A stretch of 17,270 nucleotides of DNA, taken from the NCBI GenBank assembly GCA_035651595.1, contig DASRFJ010000064.1:1-17270 (forward strand). The letters run 5' to 3'. Both the position numbers and the translations under genes were made by a program. This stretch comes from JAFARZ01 sp035651595 (GTDB taxonomy: Bacteria > Actinomycetota > Actinomycetes > Streptosporangiales > Streptosporangiaceae). This document shows positions 1 through 6,919 of this stretch, piece by piece (position 1 is the stretch's first letter; each line of letters opens with the position of its first letter). Below the pieces are notes generated by a model that was not told the DNA's origin, did not search any database, and worked only from the letters and a program-made list of their open reading frames with translations.

Positions 1-114
1 CTCTACTCCGCCGAGCGGGGGAATCTGGATAACAAATTCATCGAGATTTCTGCGGAGGAAGCGGAGCGGATCGTGGCGCGTATTCGCGCGTCCGTCGCGG
101 GCGACGAAGGCTGA
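1..114 (+). CDS. 3' end of an unidentified gene (partial)
   Basis: Frame 1 is open from the window edge to a TGA at 112-114. It encodes 37 residues that end in an acidic/amphipathic helix-like tail containing EISAEEAERIVARIRASV. Codon third positions are G/C-biased, as in the neighbouring real genes, which supports a true C-terminus. The start and most of the protein lie outside the window and I do not recognise the family, so no function is offered. The next gene on the same strand starts more than 350 bp away, so this gene is probably the last in its transcript. Confidence 0.6.
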   Translation, partial: LYSAERGNLDNKFIEISAEEAERIVARIRASVAGDEG

Positions 115-215
115 CGTCACTACTTCTTACTGCGGGAGAAGACTCCTTGTCGGAAAGGATGCAGATGCAGCGCCACTTCCGGTGGAGTCGCGCACATGCC
201 CGGATTTGTCGTGAT

Positions 216-258
216 ATAGCCTTGTCCTTTCGGGGCTCGCGCTGGCCCGGAAGGCTAT
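216..258 (+). terminator. Possible terminator hairpin after the first gene
   Basis: The 8-bp arms ATAGCCTT (216-223) and AAGGCTAT (251-258) are perfectly complementary and flank a GC-rich 27-nt loop. The site is about 100 bp after the stop of the partial gene. There is no T-run, so this is only a candidate. It could also be a remnant of the repeat family that begins a few bases downstream. Confidence 0.3.
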
Positions 259-264
259 GCGGGA

Positions 265-317
265 ATTATTGCGGACACTTACCCCCCCAAACTGGGTAGG
301 TAAGTGTCCGCAATAAT
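265..317. repeat. Perfect inverted repeat: minimal copy of a dispersed repeat family (copy 1)
   Basis: The left arm ATTATTGCGGACACTTACC (265-283) and its exact reverse complement (299-317) are separated by a 15-nt spacer. The same sequence recurs with small changes at 8222-8238, at 16594-16614 and, inverted, at 16944-16964. Here the two ends lie almost back to back with no internal body, which suggests an internally deleted or solo-end version of the larger element. In RNA it would form a long stem, but it lacks a T-run and lies far from the nearest gene end, so a role as a simple terminator is less likely than a mobile-element remnant. Confidence 0.75.
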
Positions 318-467
318 CTGGCGCACCCACCGACGCGCCTGGAATTGGGTATATGTCCTGATATGGGACGAGGCTGCCGGGATCGGCGAGCCGCCGGCCT
401 TTTCTGCTACGAAGCGACCAGCGCGGCCGATGGGCGGCTTCAGCACCTGATGCGGGATAGTGGATCG

Positions 468-1004
468 ATGCGACCTACCCGGCTCATCAGCATCGACGAC
501 GCGCCAGCGATTACCCGGCTGCTCGAAGAGAACCGTGACTTCCTGGCGCCGTGGGAACCGGTCAGGGACGAGGACTACTTCACGTTGGCGGGACAGCGCA
601 CGGTGATCGAGGGAGCGCTGGAGCGCTATGCGCAGGGTGCCGCGTTGCCGTGCGTGATCCTCGCACCCGGCGACAACGAGGGCGAAACCCAGGTCGTCGG
701 CCGCATCAACCTGAACACGATCGTGCGCGGTCCGTTCCAGTCGGCCAGCGTGGGATACCTCGTCGCGGAGAAGTTCAACGGCCGCGGCCTGGCCACCGCC
801 GCTGTCGCGGACATCAAGCGCAGGGCGTTCGAGGACCTCGGCCTGCACCGGCTGGAGGCCGGCACGCTCATGAACAACCGCGGATCGCAGAAGGTCCTGG
901 AGCGCAACGGTTTTGAGCGCTTCGGTCTCGCCCCCAAGTACCTGAAGATCGCCGGCGAGTGGCAGGACCACATCCTCTTCCAGGTCCTCGCTGCTGAGAG
1001 CTGA
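468..1004 (+). CDS. RimJ/RimL-type GNAT N-acetyltransferase
   Basis: This encodes a 178-residue GNAT-fold protein of the RimJ/RimL type, which transfers acetyl from acetyl-CoA to an amine such as a protein N-terminus or a small molecule. Visible features are the N-terminal strand-helix with LLEENRDFLAPWEP, the acetyl-CoA-binding region around FNGRGLATAAV (about residue 103 onward), the LHRLEAGTLMNNRGSQKVLERNGF segment typical of RimJ-like proteins, and the C-terminal WQDHILFQVL strand. The frame is open back to 345, but the residues before 468 are unlike the family, so the ATG at 468 is preferred. An ATG at 450 is the alternative. The substrate cannot be inferred. The gene is followed 44 bp later by a methyltransferase on the same strand. 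Confidence 0.85.
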   Translation: MRPTRLISIDDAPAITRLLEENRDFLAPWEPVRDEDYFTLAGQRTVIEGALERYAQGAALPCVILAPGDNEGETQVVGRINLNTIVRGPFQSASVGYLVAEKFNGRGLATAAVADIKRRAFEDLGLHRLEAGTLMNNRGSQKVLERNGFERFGLAPKYLKIAGEWQDHILFQVLAAES

Positions 1005-1032
1005 AATGCCGAGCGCCGCAACGCTGAAGGCC

Positions 1033-1038
1033 GATACT
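1033..1038 (+). promoter_or_regulatory. Candidate -10 element (near-leaderless start)
   Basis: GATACT lies 10 nt before the methyltransferase ATG at 1049, and there is no Shine-Dalgarno sequence between them. This spacing would place the transcription start within a few nucleotides of the ATG. No clear -35 is visible. Confidence 0.35.
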
Positions 1039-1048
1039 GGCACTCATC

Positions 1049-1906
1049 ATGGACCTAGGCTTTTCCGGCGACGTCGTCGACTTCTACCACAAGTATCGCC
1101 GCGGTTACCCGGCTGGCGTCTTCGACGTACTCGCGCGCACGCTGAACCTTACCGAGGACGACATCGCCGTCGACCTCGGCTGCGGCACCGGCCAGATCAC
1201 GGTTCCGCTTGCCGGGCGCGTCGGCGCGGTCATCGGCATGGACCCGTCGCCCGACATGCTGAGCCGCGCCCGCCACGAGGCTGGCGTAGCTAGCCACGAG
1301 GCTGGCGTAGCTAGTCGCGAGGCTGGCGTAGCTAGTCGCGAGGCTGGCCGCGCCAGTCACGCGCCTGGGGACCACAGTGCGACGAACATCTCCTGGCTCC
1401 TCGGCACGGACGCCGACCTGCCGCACCTGACTGCCCTTCTCGGCGAGCACTCGATCGCCGCGATCACCGTCGGCCAGGCCCTGCACTGGATGGACCACGA
1501 GACACTGTTCCGGGCCGCGAAACCACTGCTCCGCCCAAGAGGCGGGATCGCCATCTTGACCAACGGAACCCCGCTGTGGCTGCAGCCAGTTTCCTGGTCG
1601 CGTGCCCTGAAGGCAACGCTGGAGCAGTGGCTGGACACCAAGCTCAGCTACGCGTGCGGCACCGACCAGGAAGCCCAGGACCGCTACGCGCGAGCGCTCG
1701 GCGACGCCGGTTACGACGTCTTCAGGGAATCGGTCGACTATGACGACGACCTCACCCTCGACCAGATCATCGGCGGTGTGTTCTCCGCCGCCTCCCACGA
1801 CAAGGATCAGCGCGAGATCCTCGCGGATAACATCCGGCAAAGGCTGGCCAAACACGCGCCGTTCCGCGAGCACGTGCGCGTCGCGCTGGTCATAGGGCGG
1901 ACCTGA
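1049..1906 (+). CDS. Class I SAM-dependent methyltransferase with an expanded heptapeptide repeat
   Basis: This 285-residue protein has methyltransferase motif I as VDLGCGTGQ (about residues 46-54) and the acidic post-motif as GMDPSPDMLSRAR. The later GQALHWMD and LLRPRGGIAI segments are typical of the Methyltransf_11/UbiE-like group. The substrate is unknown. Between the post-motif helix and the TNISWLLGTDADLP strand, where relatives as I recall them have a linker of about ten residues, there is a run of about 36 residues built from HEAGVAS/REAGVAS copies. This is encoded by four 21-bp units (1274-1357), which keep the reading frame intact. The ATG at 1049 has no Shine-Dalgarno sequence and probably follows a leaderless-type promoter. 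The gene is downstream of the GNAT gene and may or may not be cotranscribed with it. Confidence 0.85.
   Translation: MDLGFSGDVVDFYHKYRRGYPAGVFDVLARTLNLTEDDIAVDLGCGTGQITVPLAGRVGAVIGMDPSPDMLSRARHEAGVASHEAGVASREAGVASREAGRASHAPGDHSATNISWLLGTDADLPHLTALLGEHSIAAITVGQALHWMDHETLFRAAKPLLRPRGGIAILTNGTPLWLQPVSWSRALKATLEQWLDTKLSYACGTDQEAQDRYARALGDAGYDVFRESVDYDDDLTLDQIIGGVFSAASHDKDQREILADNIRQRLAKHAPFREHVRVALVIGRT
1274..1357. repeat. Four in-frame 21-bp tandem repeats
   Basis: Units lie at 1274-1294, 1295-1315, 1316-1336 and 1337-1357. Each encodes the heptapeptide (H/R)EAG(V/R)AS, and a degenerate fifth start (HAPGD) follows. Units 1-3 differ at only a few bases (CAC/CGC first codon, AGC/AGT last codon), while unit 4 is more diverged. 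Because 21 is divisible by three, gain or loss of a unit keeps the methyltransferase in frame. Confidence 0.9.
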
Positions 1907-2016
1907 CGCCACGTAACGCCATGGACTAGTCGCACTTTGTTTGCATTTGTCCCGCTAGATGCGCGAAGATGACGTGCAGTCGAAAGACGTGGAACCCAGG
2001 ACAAGGGGTGCTGCCG

Positions 2017-3243
2017 TTGACGACCACGCGCGAGCGTGCCGGTTTTAAAGACGTTTTCCGAGTCGGTGAGTTCCGGGCGCTATGGCTCGCGTACCTCGTC
2101 TCGGTGATCGGCGACCAACTGGCCTTGGTCGCGGTGACCGTCTTGGTCTACCAGCGGACCCGCTCGCCCCTGCTGGCCGCGCTCGCGTACTCGGCCGGCT
2201 TCCTGCCCTGGGCGCTCGGCGGCGTCCAGCTGTCGCGGCTGGCCGACAAGTACCCCAGGCGCGCGGTGATGGTGGCCTGCGACGGCGTCCGCGTCGTACT
2301 TGTCGCGCTCATGGCCATTCCCGGCCTGCCGCTCCTCGTCATGGTCCTGCTGCTGGCCTGCGTGACGTTGCTCGACTCGCCGTTCCGCGCTGCCCGCTCG
2401 GCGATGCTGCCGGACGTCTTGTCCGGCGATCACTACGTGATGGGCACCGCGACGATGCAGATCACCAACCGGATCGGCCGCACCGCGGGGTTCGGCGTCG
2501 GCGGCGCGATCGTGGCAGTTGTCGGCGCACGCGAAGCGCTGATCATCGACGCCGGCACGTTCATCGTCTCGGCACTCGTCGTGCGCTTCGGCGTTCGCTC
2601 CCGCCCCGCGCATCCCAAGGAGCGCACCCGCGAACGCATCAACATAGTGCGCAAGGTGTTCGGCGATCCGAAGCTCAGGACGATCATGCTGCTGGGCTGG
2701 ATGGTGCCGTTCTACGCGGTCCCGGAGGGCGTGGCCGCGCCGTACGCGCACATGCTGCACGGCGGTGCCACCGCGACCGGGCTGGTGCTGGCGGCAGGCC
2801 CGGCCGGGGGGATCGTCGGGACGCTGATCTTCTCCCGGCTCGTTGAACCCGAACGCCGGCTCCGCTGGATGGCACCCTTGGCCGTGTGTACCCCGGCGGT
2901 GCTGTGCCTGTGCTTCGCGGCCCCGCCGCTCGCGGCCTCACTGATCATCTTCGCCGCGTCCACCGCGTTCTCGTCCTATCAGCTGGCGGCGAACTCCGCT
3001 TTCGTGCTCGCGGTGCCGCCGAGCTGGCGCGGACACGCGTACGGCCTAGCCAACAGCGGCATCAACGTCGGCCAGAGCGCTTGGTTTGCCGCCGCGGGGG
3101 CAGCCGCATCCGCGATGTCGCCGGCCGTCGTGGTCGGGGCCAGCGGTCTGATCGGCACCGTCGTCGCCGCGGCACTAGCCGTGGCCTGGCGCCGGCTCCC
3201 TGCTCAGCCAGAGGCTTCTCCAGAGGCCGCCGGGCACGGCTGA
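2017..3243 (+). CDS. MFS transporter, EntS-like (MFS_3 type)
   Basis: This is a major facilitator superfamily permease of about 408 residues in the inner membrane, with about 12 hydrophobic segments. It begins FRALWLAYLVSVIGDQLALV, followed by a short cytoplasmic loop with RLADKYPRRAVMVACDGVR (the MFS loop 2-3 signature) and a second half beginning near MLLGWMVPFYAVPEG. The arrangement resembles EntS and related actinomycete exporters of siderophores or drugs; the substrate is not predictable. The preferred start is the TTG at 2017, which has AAGGGG eight bases upstream. The frame stays open to an ATG at 1969, and a GTG at 2008 is also possible. The gene stands alone and is followed by a terminator-like hairpin. 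Confidence 0.85.
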   Translation: MTTTRERAGFKDVFRVGEFRALWLAYLVSVIGDQLALVAVTVLVYQRTRSPLLAALAYSAGFLPWALGGVQLSRLADKYPRRAVMVACDGVRVVLVALMAIPGLPLLVMVLLLACVTLLDSPFRAARSAMLPDVLSGDHYVMGTATMQITNRIGRTAGFGVGGAIVAVVGAREALIIDAGTFIVSALVVRFGVRSRPAHPKERTRERINIVRKVFGDPKLRTIMLLGWMVPFYAVPEGVAAPYAHMLHGGATATGLVLAAGPAGGIVGTLIFSRLVEPERRLRWMAPLAVCTPAVLCLCFAAPPLAASLIIFAASTAFSSYQLAANSAFVLAVPPSWRGHAYGLANSGINVGQSAWFAAAGAAASAMSPAVVVGASGLIGTVVAAALAVAWRRLPAQPEASPEAAGHG

Positions 3244-3259
3244 CCCTGCCCGGCGGAAT

Positions 3260-3280
3260 CGGACGATCGAGTATCGTCCG
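3260..3280 (+). terminator. Hairpin terminator candidate after the MFS gene
   Basis: The 8-bp perfect stem CGGACGAT/ATCGTCCG has a 5-nt loop and starts 17 bp after the MFS stop codon. The following bases are CTTACT rather than a T-run, which is common for actinomycete terminators. Confidence 0.55.
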
Positions 3281-3413
3281 CTTACTCCCAGTTGTTCCTC
3301 ATGGGCACCCCCCTCTGGCAATAACCAGCACATATACAAGACTGCGGCTGGAAGTGATCTATTTCAAGTCGGCGGGCGCACGACCTTGACGATCTGCCCG
3401 CCGCGCTGCGACT

Positions 3414-4733
3414 ATGAGCTATCGGCCCATTCCCGGACGTTATCGACAACTTCCCGGCGTTGTCGGACCTTACACCATGATCACAGACCTGTGGCGCAGA
3501 TGTAGTCCAGCCGCCTGGGAGTTCTGGCGGCTGCCTGCGCGGGTGCGCTATTACATTCTCGCCGTGCATGCCGCTGCCTTCGCCGCGCTGGCGGTTGCCC
3601 TGGTGGATACCCGCTGGCAGGCCCGCGATCTCGGGGTCCTCGCGGCGCTGGTGGTCTGCGGCTCGGTAACGATTGAGGTCACCCGCAGGGTCCGGGTCGT
3701 GTACGGCACAGTGTCGTACGACATGCAGGCCGTCTGGTTCATCGCGGCGGCCGCGTTGTGCCCGCCGTCGTACGCGATGCTGCTCCCGCTGGTGCTGACG
3801 CCCTACCGGGTGGCGCGGATGTCGCACGGCGTCACGTTCCGGCGGGTGTTCAGCGGCTCGGCATGCGCCCTGGCGTTCGGCGGCGCGGCGGTGCTCTTCG
3901 CGCTGTTCCCGGGCACGCTGGACGGCACCACCTGGCGGTCGGGGACCCACGTCATCGTCTGGCTCGCTCTGCTGGCCGCGTGCGGCGCGGCCGGCCTCGT
4001 GGTCAACAACGCGCTGATCGTCACCGCGATCAAGCTCTCCGACCCGGCCGCGTCGATCCGCAAGCACGCGTTCGACCGGGAGGGCGCGGTCACCGACCTG
4101 TGCCAGCTCAGCCTCGCGGTGCTGATCGCGCTGCCCGCCGCGTTCAGTCCGTTCCTGCTGGTCGGAGCGCTGCCGGTGGTGATCGTCATGCGCCGCTTCA
4201 TGATGCACGCGCAGCTGGTCACCGCGGCGCGAATCGACTCGAAGACCGGACTGCTGAACGCCGCGACCTGGCAGCACGAGGCCGGCGTCGAGGTCAGCAG
4301 GGCGGCCCGCATCGGCAGCCCGCTGGCGGTCATGATCGCGGACATCGATCACTTCAAGGCGGTCAACGACCAGCACGGGCACGTGGCAGGCGACACGGTG
4401 CTCGCCCTGGTGGCCGCCACCATGGCGGCACTGCTGCGCGACTACGACCTGCTCGGCCGCTTCGGCGGCGAGGAGTTCATCGTCTGTCTCCCGCATACCG
4501 AGCCAGAACAGGCGTTTCAGATCGCCGAGCGGCTCCGCGGCAAGATTTCCCAGATCAGCTCCGGCTCGATCCAGGTCACGATCTCCGTCGGGGTGGCCAG
4601 CCTGGAAAGCTCCAGGTACGGCCTCGACGAGCTCATCCTGGCCGCCGACGCCGCCCTCTACCGCGCCAAGGGGGACGGCCGCAACTGCGTCCGGATCACC
4701 CGGGACGCCAGCGTGCCGCGTAAGGCCAGCTAG
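3414..4733 (+). CDS. Membrane-bound diguanylate cyclase (GGDEF domain)
   Basis: The protein makes cyclic di-GMP from two GTP. The N-terminal half (about residues 40-260) is hydrophobic with roughly six membrane segments and acts as an unclassified sensor module. The C-terminal GGDEF domain starts near DSKTGLLNAATW, has the metal-binding IADIDHFKAVND segment, and carries the active-site loop GGEEF at 351-355. A product-inhibition I-site RDYD (342-345) lies exactly five residues before it. The domain ends with VTISVGVAS and ADAALYRAKGDGRN. All key residues are present, so it should be active and feedback-inhibited. No EAL domain is present. The longest start is 3414; the ATG at 3477 (residue 22) is equally possible and neither has a clear Shine-Dalgarno sequence. 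A GalE-type gene follows within 20 bp, suggesting a link to surface polysaccharide. Confidence 0.9.
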   Translation: MSYRPIPGRYRQLPGVVGPYTMITDLWRRCSPAAWEFWRLPARVRYYILAVHAAAFAALAVALVDTRWQARDLGVLAALVVCGSVTIEVTRRVRVVYGTVSYDMQAVWFIAAAALCPPSYAMLLPLVLTPYRVARMSHGVTFRRVFSGSACALAFGGAAVLFALFPGTLDGTTWRSGTHVIVWLALLAACGAAGLVVNNALIVTAIKLSDPAASIRKHAFDREGAVTDLCQLSLAVLIALPAAFSPFLLVGALPVVIVMRRFMMHAQLVTAARIDSKTGLLNAATWQHEAGVEVSRAARIGSPLAVMIADIDHFKAVNDQHGHVAGDTVLALVAATMAALLRDYDLLGRFGGEEFIVCLPHTEPEQAFQIAERLRGKISQISSGSIQVTISVGVASLESSRYGLDELILAADAALYRAKGDGRNCVRITRDASVPRKAS

Positions 4734-4746
4734 CTGGCTAAGCTAG
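4725..4746. promoter_or_regulatory. Nested palindromes between the cyclase and galE-like genes
   Basis: GCCAGCTAGCTGGC (4725-4738) is a perfect 14-bp palindrome that overlaps the cyclase stop codon. It is overlapped by a second inverted repeat, CTAGCT (4730-4735) and AGCTAG (4741-4746). The -10-like TAAGCT (4739-4744) lies inside it, 8 nt before the GTG start of the next gene. It could be an operator, or an intercistronic hairpin. Confidence 0.4.
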
Positions 4747-4752
4747 TTGCCC

Positions 4753-5739
4753 GTGAAGATCTTGATCGCCGGCGGGGCCGGCTTTATCGGCAGCACGATC
4801 GCGCTGGCGTGCGCCGACGCCGGGATCACCCCGGTCGTGCTTGACAACCTGGTCACCGGCCGGCCCGAATTCGCCGCGGGCGTCGACTTCTACGAAGGGG
4901 ACATCGCCGACGGCGCGCTGATCGACAAGATCTTCACCGAGCACCCGGATATCCATGCGGCCATTCACGCCGCCGCGCTGGTCGTGGTGCCGGAGTCGGT
5001 CGCCGACCCGATCCGCTATTTCCGCGTCAACGTGACCGGCAGCCTGGAATTCGCCGCCCACCTGCTGCGCAACAACTGCACGCGGCTGATCTTCAGCTCT
5101 TCCGCGTCCATCTACCGGGTCAGCGACGACCTGACCGTCAGCGAGGACTCGCCGCTCGACCCGCACAGCCCGTACGCGCGCAGCAAGGCGATCACCGAGG
5201 CCATGTTCGCGGACATCGCGGACGCCACGCCGCTGCGCATCCTCTCGCTGCGCTACTTCAACCCGATCGGCGCCGACCCAAGGCTGCGCACCGGATTGCA
5301 GAATCCGGCGCCGAGCCATGCGCTGGGCAAAATCATCCAAGCATCATCAGAACGTACGGTGTTTCACGTCACCGGCACCGATTACCCGACCCGCGATGGC
5401 AGCGGCATCCGGGACTACGTCCACGTCTGGGATCTCGCCACCGCGCACATCGCCGCGCTGGAGAAGTTCGACGAGATCATGACGAGTCCGAGCCTGGTGA
5501 TCAACCTGGGCACCGGTACGGGCACCACGGTGCGCGAGCTGGTGGCGGCGTTCAACAAAGTGAGCGACCAGCCGGTGGCGACGGCGGACGCGCCGCCCCG
5601 GCCGGGGGATGTCGCCGGTGCGTACACCCGCATCGACCGGGCGCGGCGGCTGCTCGGCTGGGCGCCGCGGTTCAGCATCGAGGACGGCATCCGGGACTCA
5701 CTGCGCTGGGTCGCCGTCCGTGATTCGCTGCTCGGCTGA
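4753..5739 (+). CDS. galE: UDP-glucose 4-epimerase-like SDR (GalE family)
   Basis: This 328-residue extended short-chain dehydrogenase is predicted to interconvert UDP-glucose and UDP-galactose or related UDP-sugars using bound NAD. The Rossmann motif GGAGFIG is at residues 7-13. The catalytic serine region FSSSASIY is near 114-121, and the YxxxK pair is Tyr141/Lys145 (SPYARSK). Further GalE landmarks are RYFNPIGADP, GSGIRDYVHVWDLA and NLGTGTGTTVREL. The GTG at 4753 is chosen because it begins directly with the family's usual KILIAGGAGFIGS sequence; a TTG at 4747 is the alternative. There is no Shine-Dalgarno sequence, and a -10-like TAAGCT sits 8 nt upstream, so it may be leaderless. Its position right after a diguanylate cyclase suggests a role in exopolysaccharide precursor supply. 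GalE as opposed to a related UDP-sugar epimerase is not certain. Confidence 0.88.
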   Translation: MKILIAGGAGFIGSTIALACADAGITPVVLDNLVTGRPEFAAGVDFYEGDIADGALIDKIFTEHPDIHAAIHAAALVVVPESVADPIRYFRVNVTGSLEFAAHLLRNNCTRLIFSSSASIYRVSDDLTVSEDSPLDPHSPYARSKAITEAMFADIADATPLRILSLRYFNPIGADPRLRTGLQNPAPSHALGKIIQASSERTVFHVTGTDYPTRDGSGIRDYVHVWDLATAHIAALEKFDEIMTSPSLVINLGTGTGTTVRELVAAFNKVSDQPVATADAPPRPGDVAGAYTRIDRARRLLGWAPRFSIEDGIRDSLRWVAVRDSLLG

Positions 5740-6102
5740 CCGCCACAGCTCCTTAGGCGACAGCCCGTCAGACGGCACCGACCAGAACCGGAACGTCGCG
5801 GACTTCGTCCACGGCCGGGCCAGCTTCATGATCGTCCGGTGCGGGTCGGCGCGGGCGAACTGCCGCAGCGCGGCCTCGTCGGTCCACGCGGACAACGTCC
5901 AGAAGACGCCGCTCACCGGATGGGCGCGCAGCGACACGCCGAGCAGCCCAGGGGACCGGCGCGCCTGACGCCAGATGCGCATCGAGTGCACGAAGAACAC
6001 CGGCGAGCGCCACGCCGAGCTCAGCTCGAACCGTGAGCCCATCACGAATGCGGCCGGCTCCGCCGCTGCCTGCTGGCTGCCTGTGGTCCAGGGGAGTTCC
6101 AT
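5698..6102 (-). CDS. DUF3291/antibiotic-monooxygenase-like small protein
   Basis: This encodes a 134-residue protein, probably a dimeric alpha/beta-barrel. Visible landmarks are the ELPWTTG start, VMGSRFELSS, SMRIWRQARRSPGLLGVSL, FWTLSAWTDEAALRQFARADPHRTIM and the late TFRFWSV strand, a pattern seen in DUF3291/ABM-like proteins. No catalytic role is assigned. The ATG at 6102 is chosen over the upstream one at 6120 because GGAGG lies 7 bases before it. The 3' end overlaps the end of the galE-like gene by 42 bp in convergent orientation. Divergent from it, across tandem operator-like repeats, is a MerR regulator that probably controls both directions. Confidence 0.7.
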   Translation of the reverse strand: MELPWTTGSQQAAAEPAAFVMGSRFELSSAWRSPVFFVHSMRIWRQARRSPGLLGVSLRAHPVSGVFWTLSAWTDEAALRQFARADPHRTIMKLARPWTKSATFRFWSVPSDGLSPKELWRSAEQRITDGDPAQ

Positions 6103-6126
6103 CGCGAGCCTCCGTCTCAACGATTG

Positions 6127-6167
6127 GATAGTGACACTGTCTAATATAGATAGTTGTACTATCTAAT
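6127..6167. promoter_or_regulatory. Two tandem 19-bp operator-like palindromes in the divergent promoter region
   Basis: Site 1 (6127-6145) is GATAGTGACACTGTCTAAT and site 2 (6149-6167) is GATAGTTGTACTATCTAAT; they share 15 of 19 bases. Site 2 contains the perfect inverted repeat TAGATAGT-TGT-ACTATCTA, and site 1 contains GATAGTG-A-CACTGTC with one mismatch. The start-to-start distance is 22 bp, about two helical turns, so regulator dimers would bind the same face. The stretch is markedly AT-rich against its surroundings and lies between the DUF3291-like gene and the merR gene. Confidence 0.75.
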
Positions 6168-6204
6168 GCAAGCCCGCGGTGCGGGCGCGCGGAGGGAGTG
6201 GCTC

Positions 6205-6867
6205 GTGCAGATGGCTGAACTGAGCCGGCGGAGCCGGGTGCCGGTCGCGACGATCAAGTACTACCTGCGAGAAGGCCTGCTGCCGCCGGGCACGGCCACG
6301 TCGGCCACGCGGGCCGAGTACGCGGACGAGCACCTGCGCCGGCTCCGGCTGATCCGCGCGCTGATCGAGATCGGCGAGATCCCCGTGGCCGCGGTGCGGC
6401 ACATCCTCGAGCGGGTTGACGACGAGTCGGTCACCCTGCACGACATGTTCGGCGCGGTGCAGTACTCGCTCGGTCCGCAGCCGTCCCGGCCGGTGCTGGA
6501 CGCCGACGGTCAGGCCGCTGGCCGGGAGGTCGACGAGCTGATCGCCGGACTGGGCTGGAAGATCGACCCGGACGCCCCGGCCCGCGCCCTGCTGGCTTCG
6601 GCGGTCGCGGCGCTGCGGCGGGCGGGCGCGCCGCCCGGGGTGGGTTTGGCCGGGTACGCCTCGGCGATGGCGGCGCTGGCCGCGAAGGAGGTGGCGACGA
6701 TGGTCCCGGACGCGGCCCGCGGCGGGGCCGCGGCGAGTGACCCGAAGTCCCGGGTGGAGCTGGCGGAGTCGGCCGTGGCCGCCATGGTGCTCCACGAACG
6801 GGTGCTGGTGGCGCTGCACCGGCTGGCCCAAGAAGACGCGTCAGCCAGGAGATATGGGGGAGGATGA
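6205..6867 (+). CDS. MerR-family transcriptional regulator
   Basis: This 220-residue regulator has an N-terminal winged HTH (ELSRRSRVPVATIKYYLREGLLPPG, residues about 4-29) and wing residues ending EYADEHLRRLRLIRAL, typical of MerR proteins. The long C-terminal part is helical and alanine-rich, with no cysteine-based metal site, so the effector is not a MerR-type thiol-bound metal; an organic ligand is more likely. The GTG at 6205 is preferred, with GGAGGG about 9 bases upstream; the frame stays open to 6154, but that would start inside the operator region. It is divergent from the DUF3291-like gene and is followed by the two-domain VOC gene at 6920, probably in the same transcript. Autoregulation through the 6127-6167 sites is likely. 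Confidence 0.85.
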   Translation: MQMAELSRRSRVPVATIKYYLREGLLPPGTATSATRAEYADEHLRRLRLIRALIEIGEIPVAAVRHILERVDDESVTLHDMFGAVQYSLGPQPSRPVLDADGQAAGREVDELIAGLGWKIDPDAPARALLASAVAALRRAGAPPGVGLAGYASAMAALAAKEVATMVPDAARGGAAASDPKSRVELAESAVAAMVLHERVLVALHRLAQEDASARRYGGG

Positions 6868-6919
6868 GCAGTGCCATGCGCAAGCAGCGCACAACGACGT
6901 GTTCTGGGAGGGACCGGAA

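Noticed and set aside
265..317. CRISPR-like or phage attachment-site reading of the perfect inverted repeat
   Set aside because: There is no array of direct repeats with unique spacers and no integrase gene in the window; the matching ends elsewhere favour a dispersed repeat family.
279..1043. Long open frame on the minus strand over the GNAT gene
   Set aside because: It is a high-GC shadow: the plus strand encodes a clear RimJ-like GNAT and the minus-strand product resembles no family.
3371..3402. GGCGGGC/GCCCGCC inverted repeat before the cyclase, as an attenuator or riboswitch
   Set aside because: The stem is only 7 bp of pure GC with an 18-nt loop, expected by chance at this composition, and no cyclic-di-GMP riboswitch core is visible.
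3282..4496. 404-codon minus-strand open frame over the diguanylate cyclase
   Set aside because: Its product is dominated by Arg, His, Gln and Asp low-complexity sequence typical of antisense frames in GC-rich DNA, while the opposite strand has a complete GGDEF protein.
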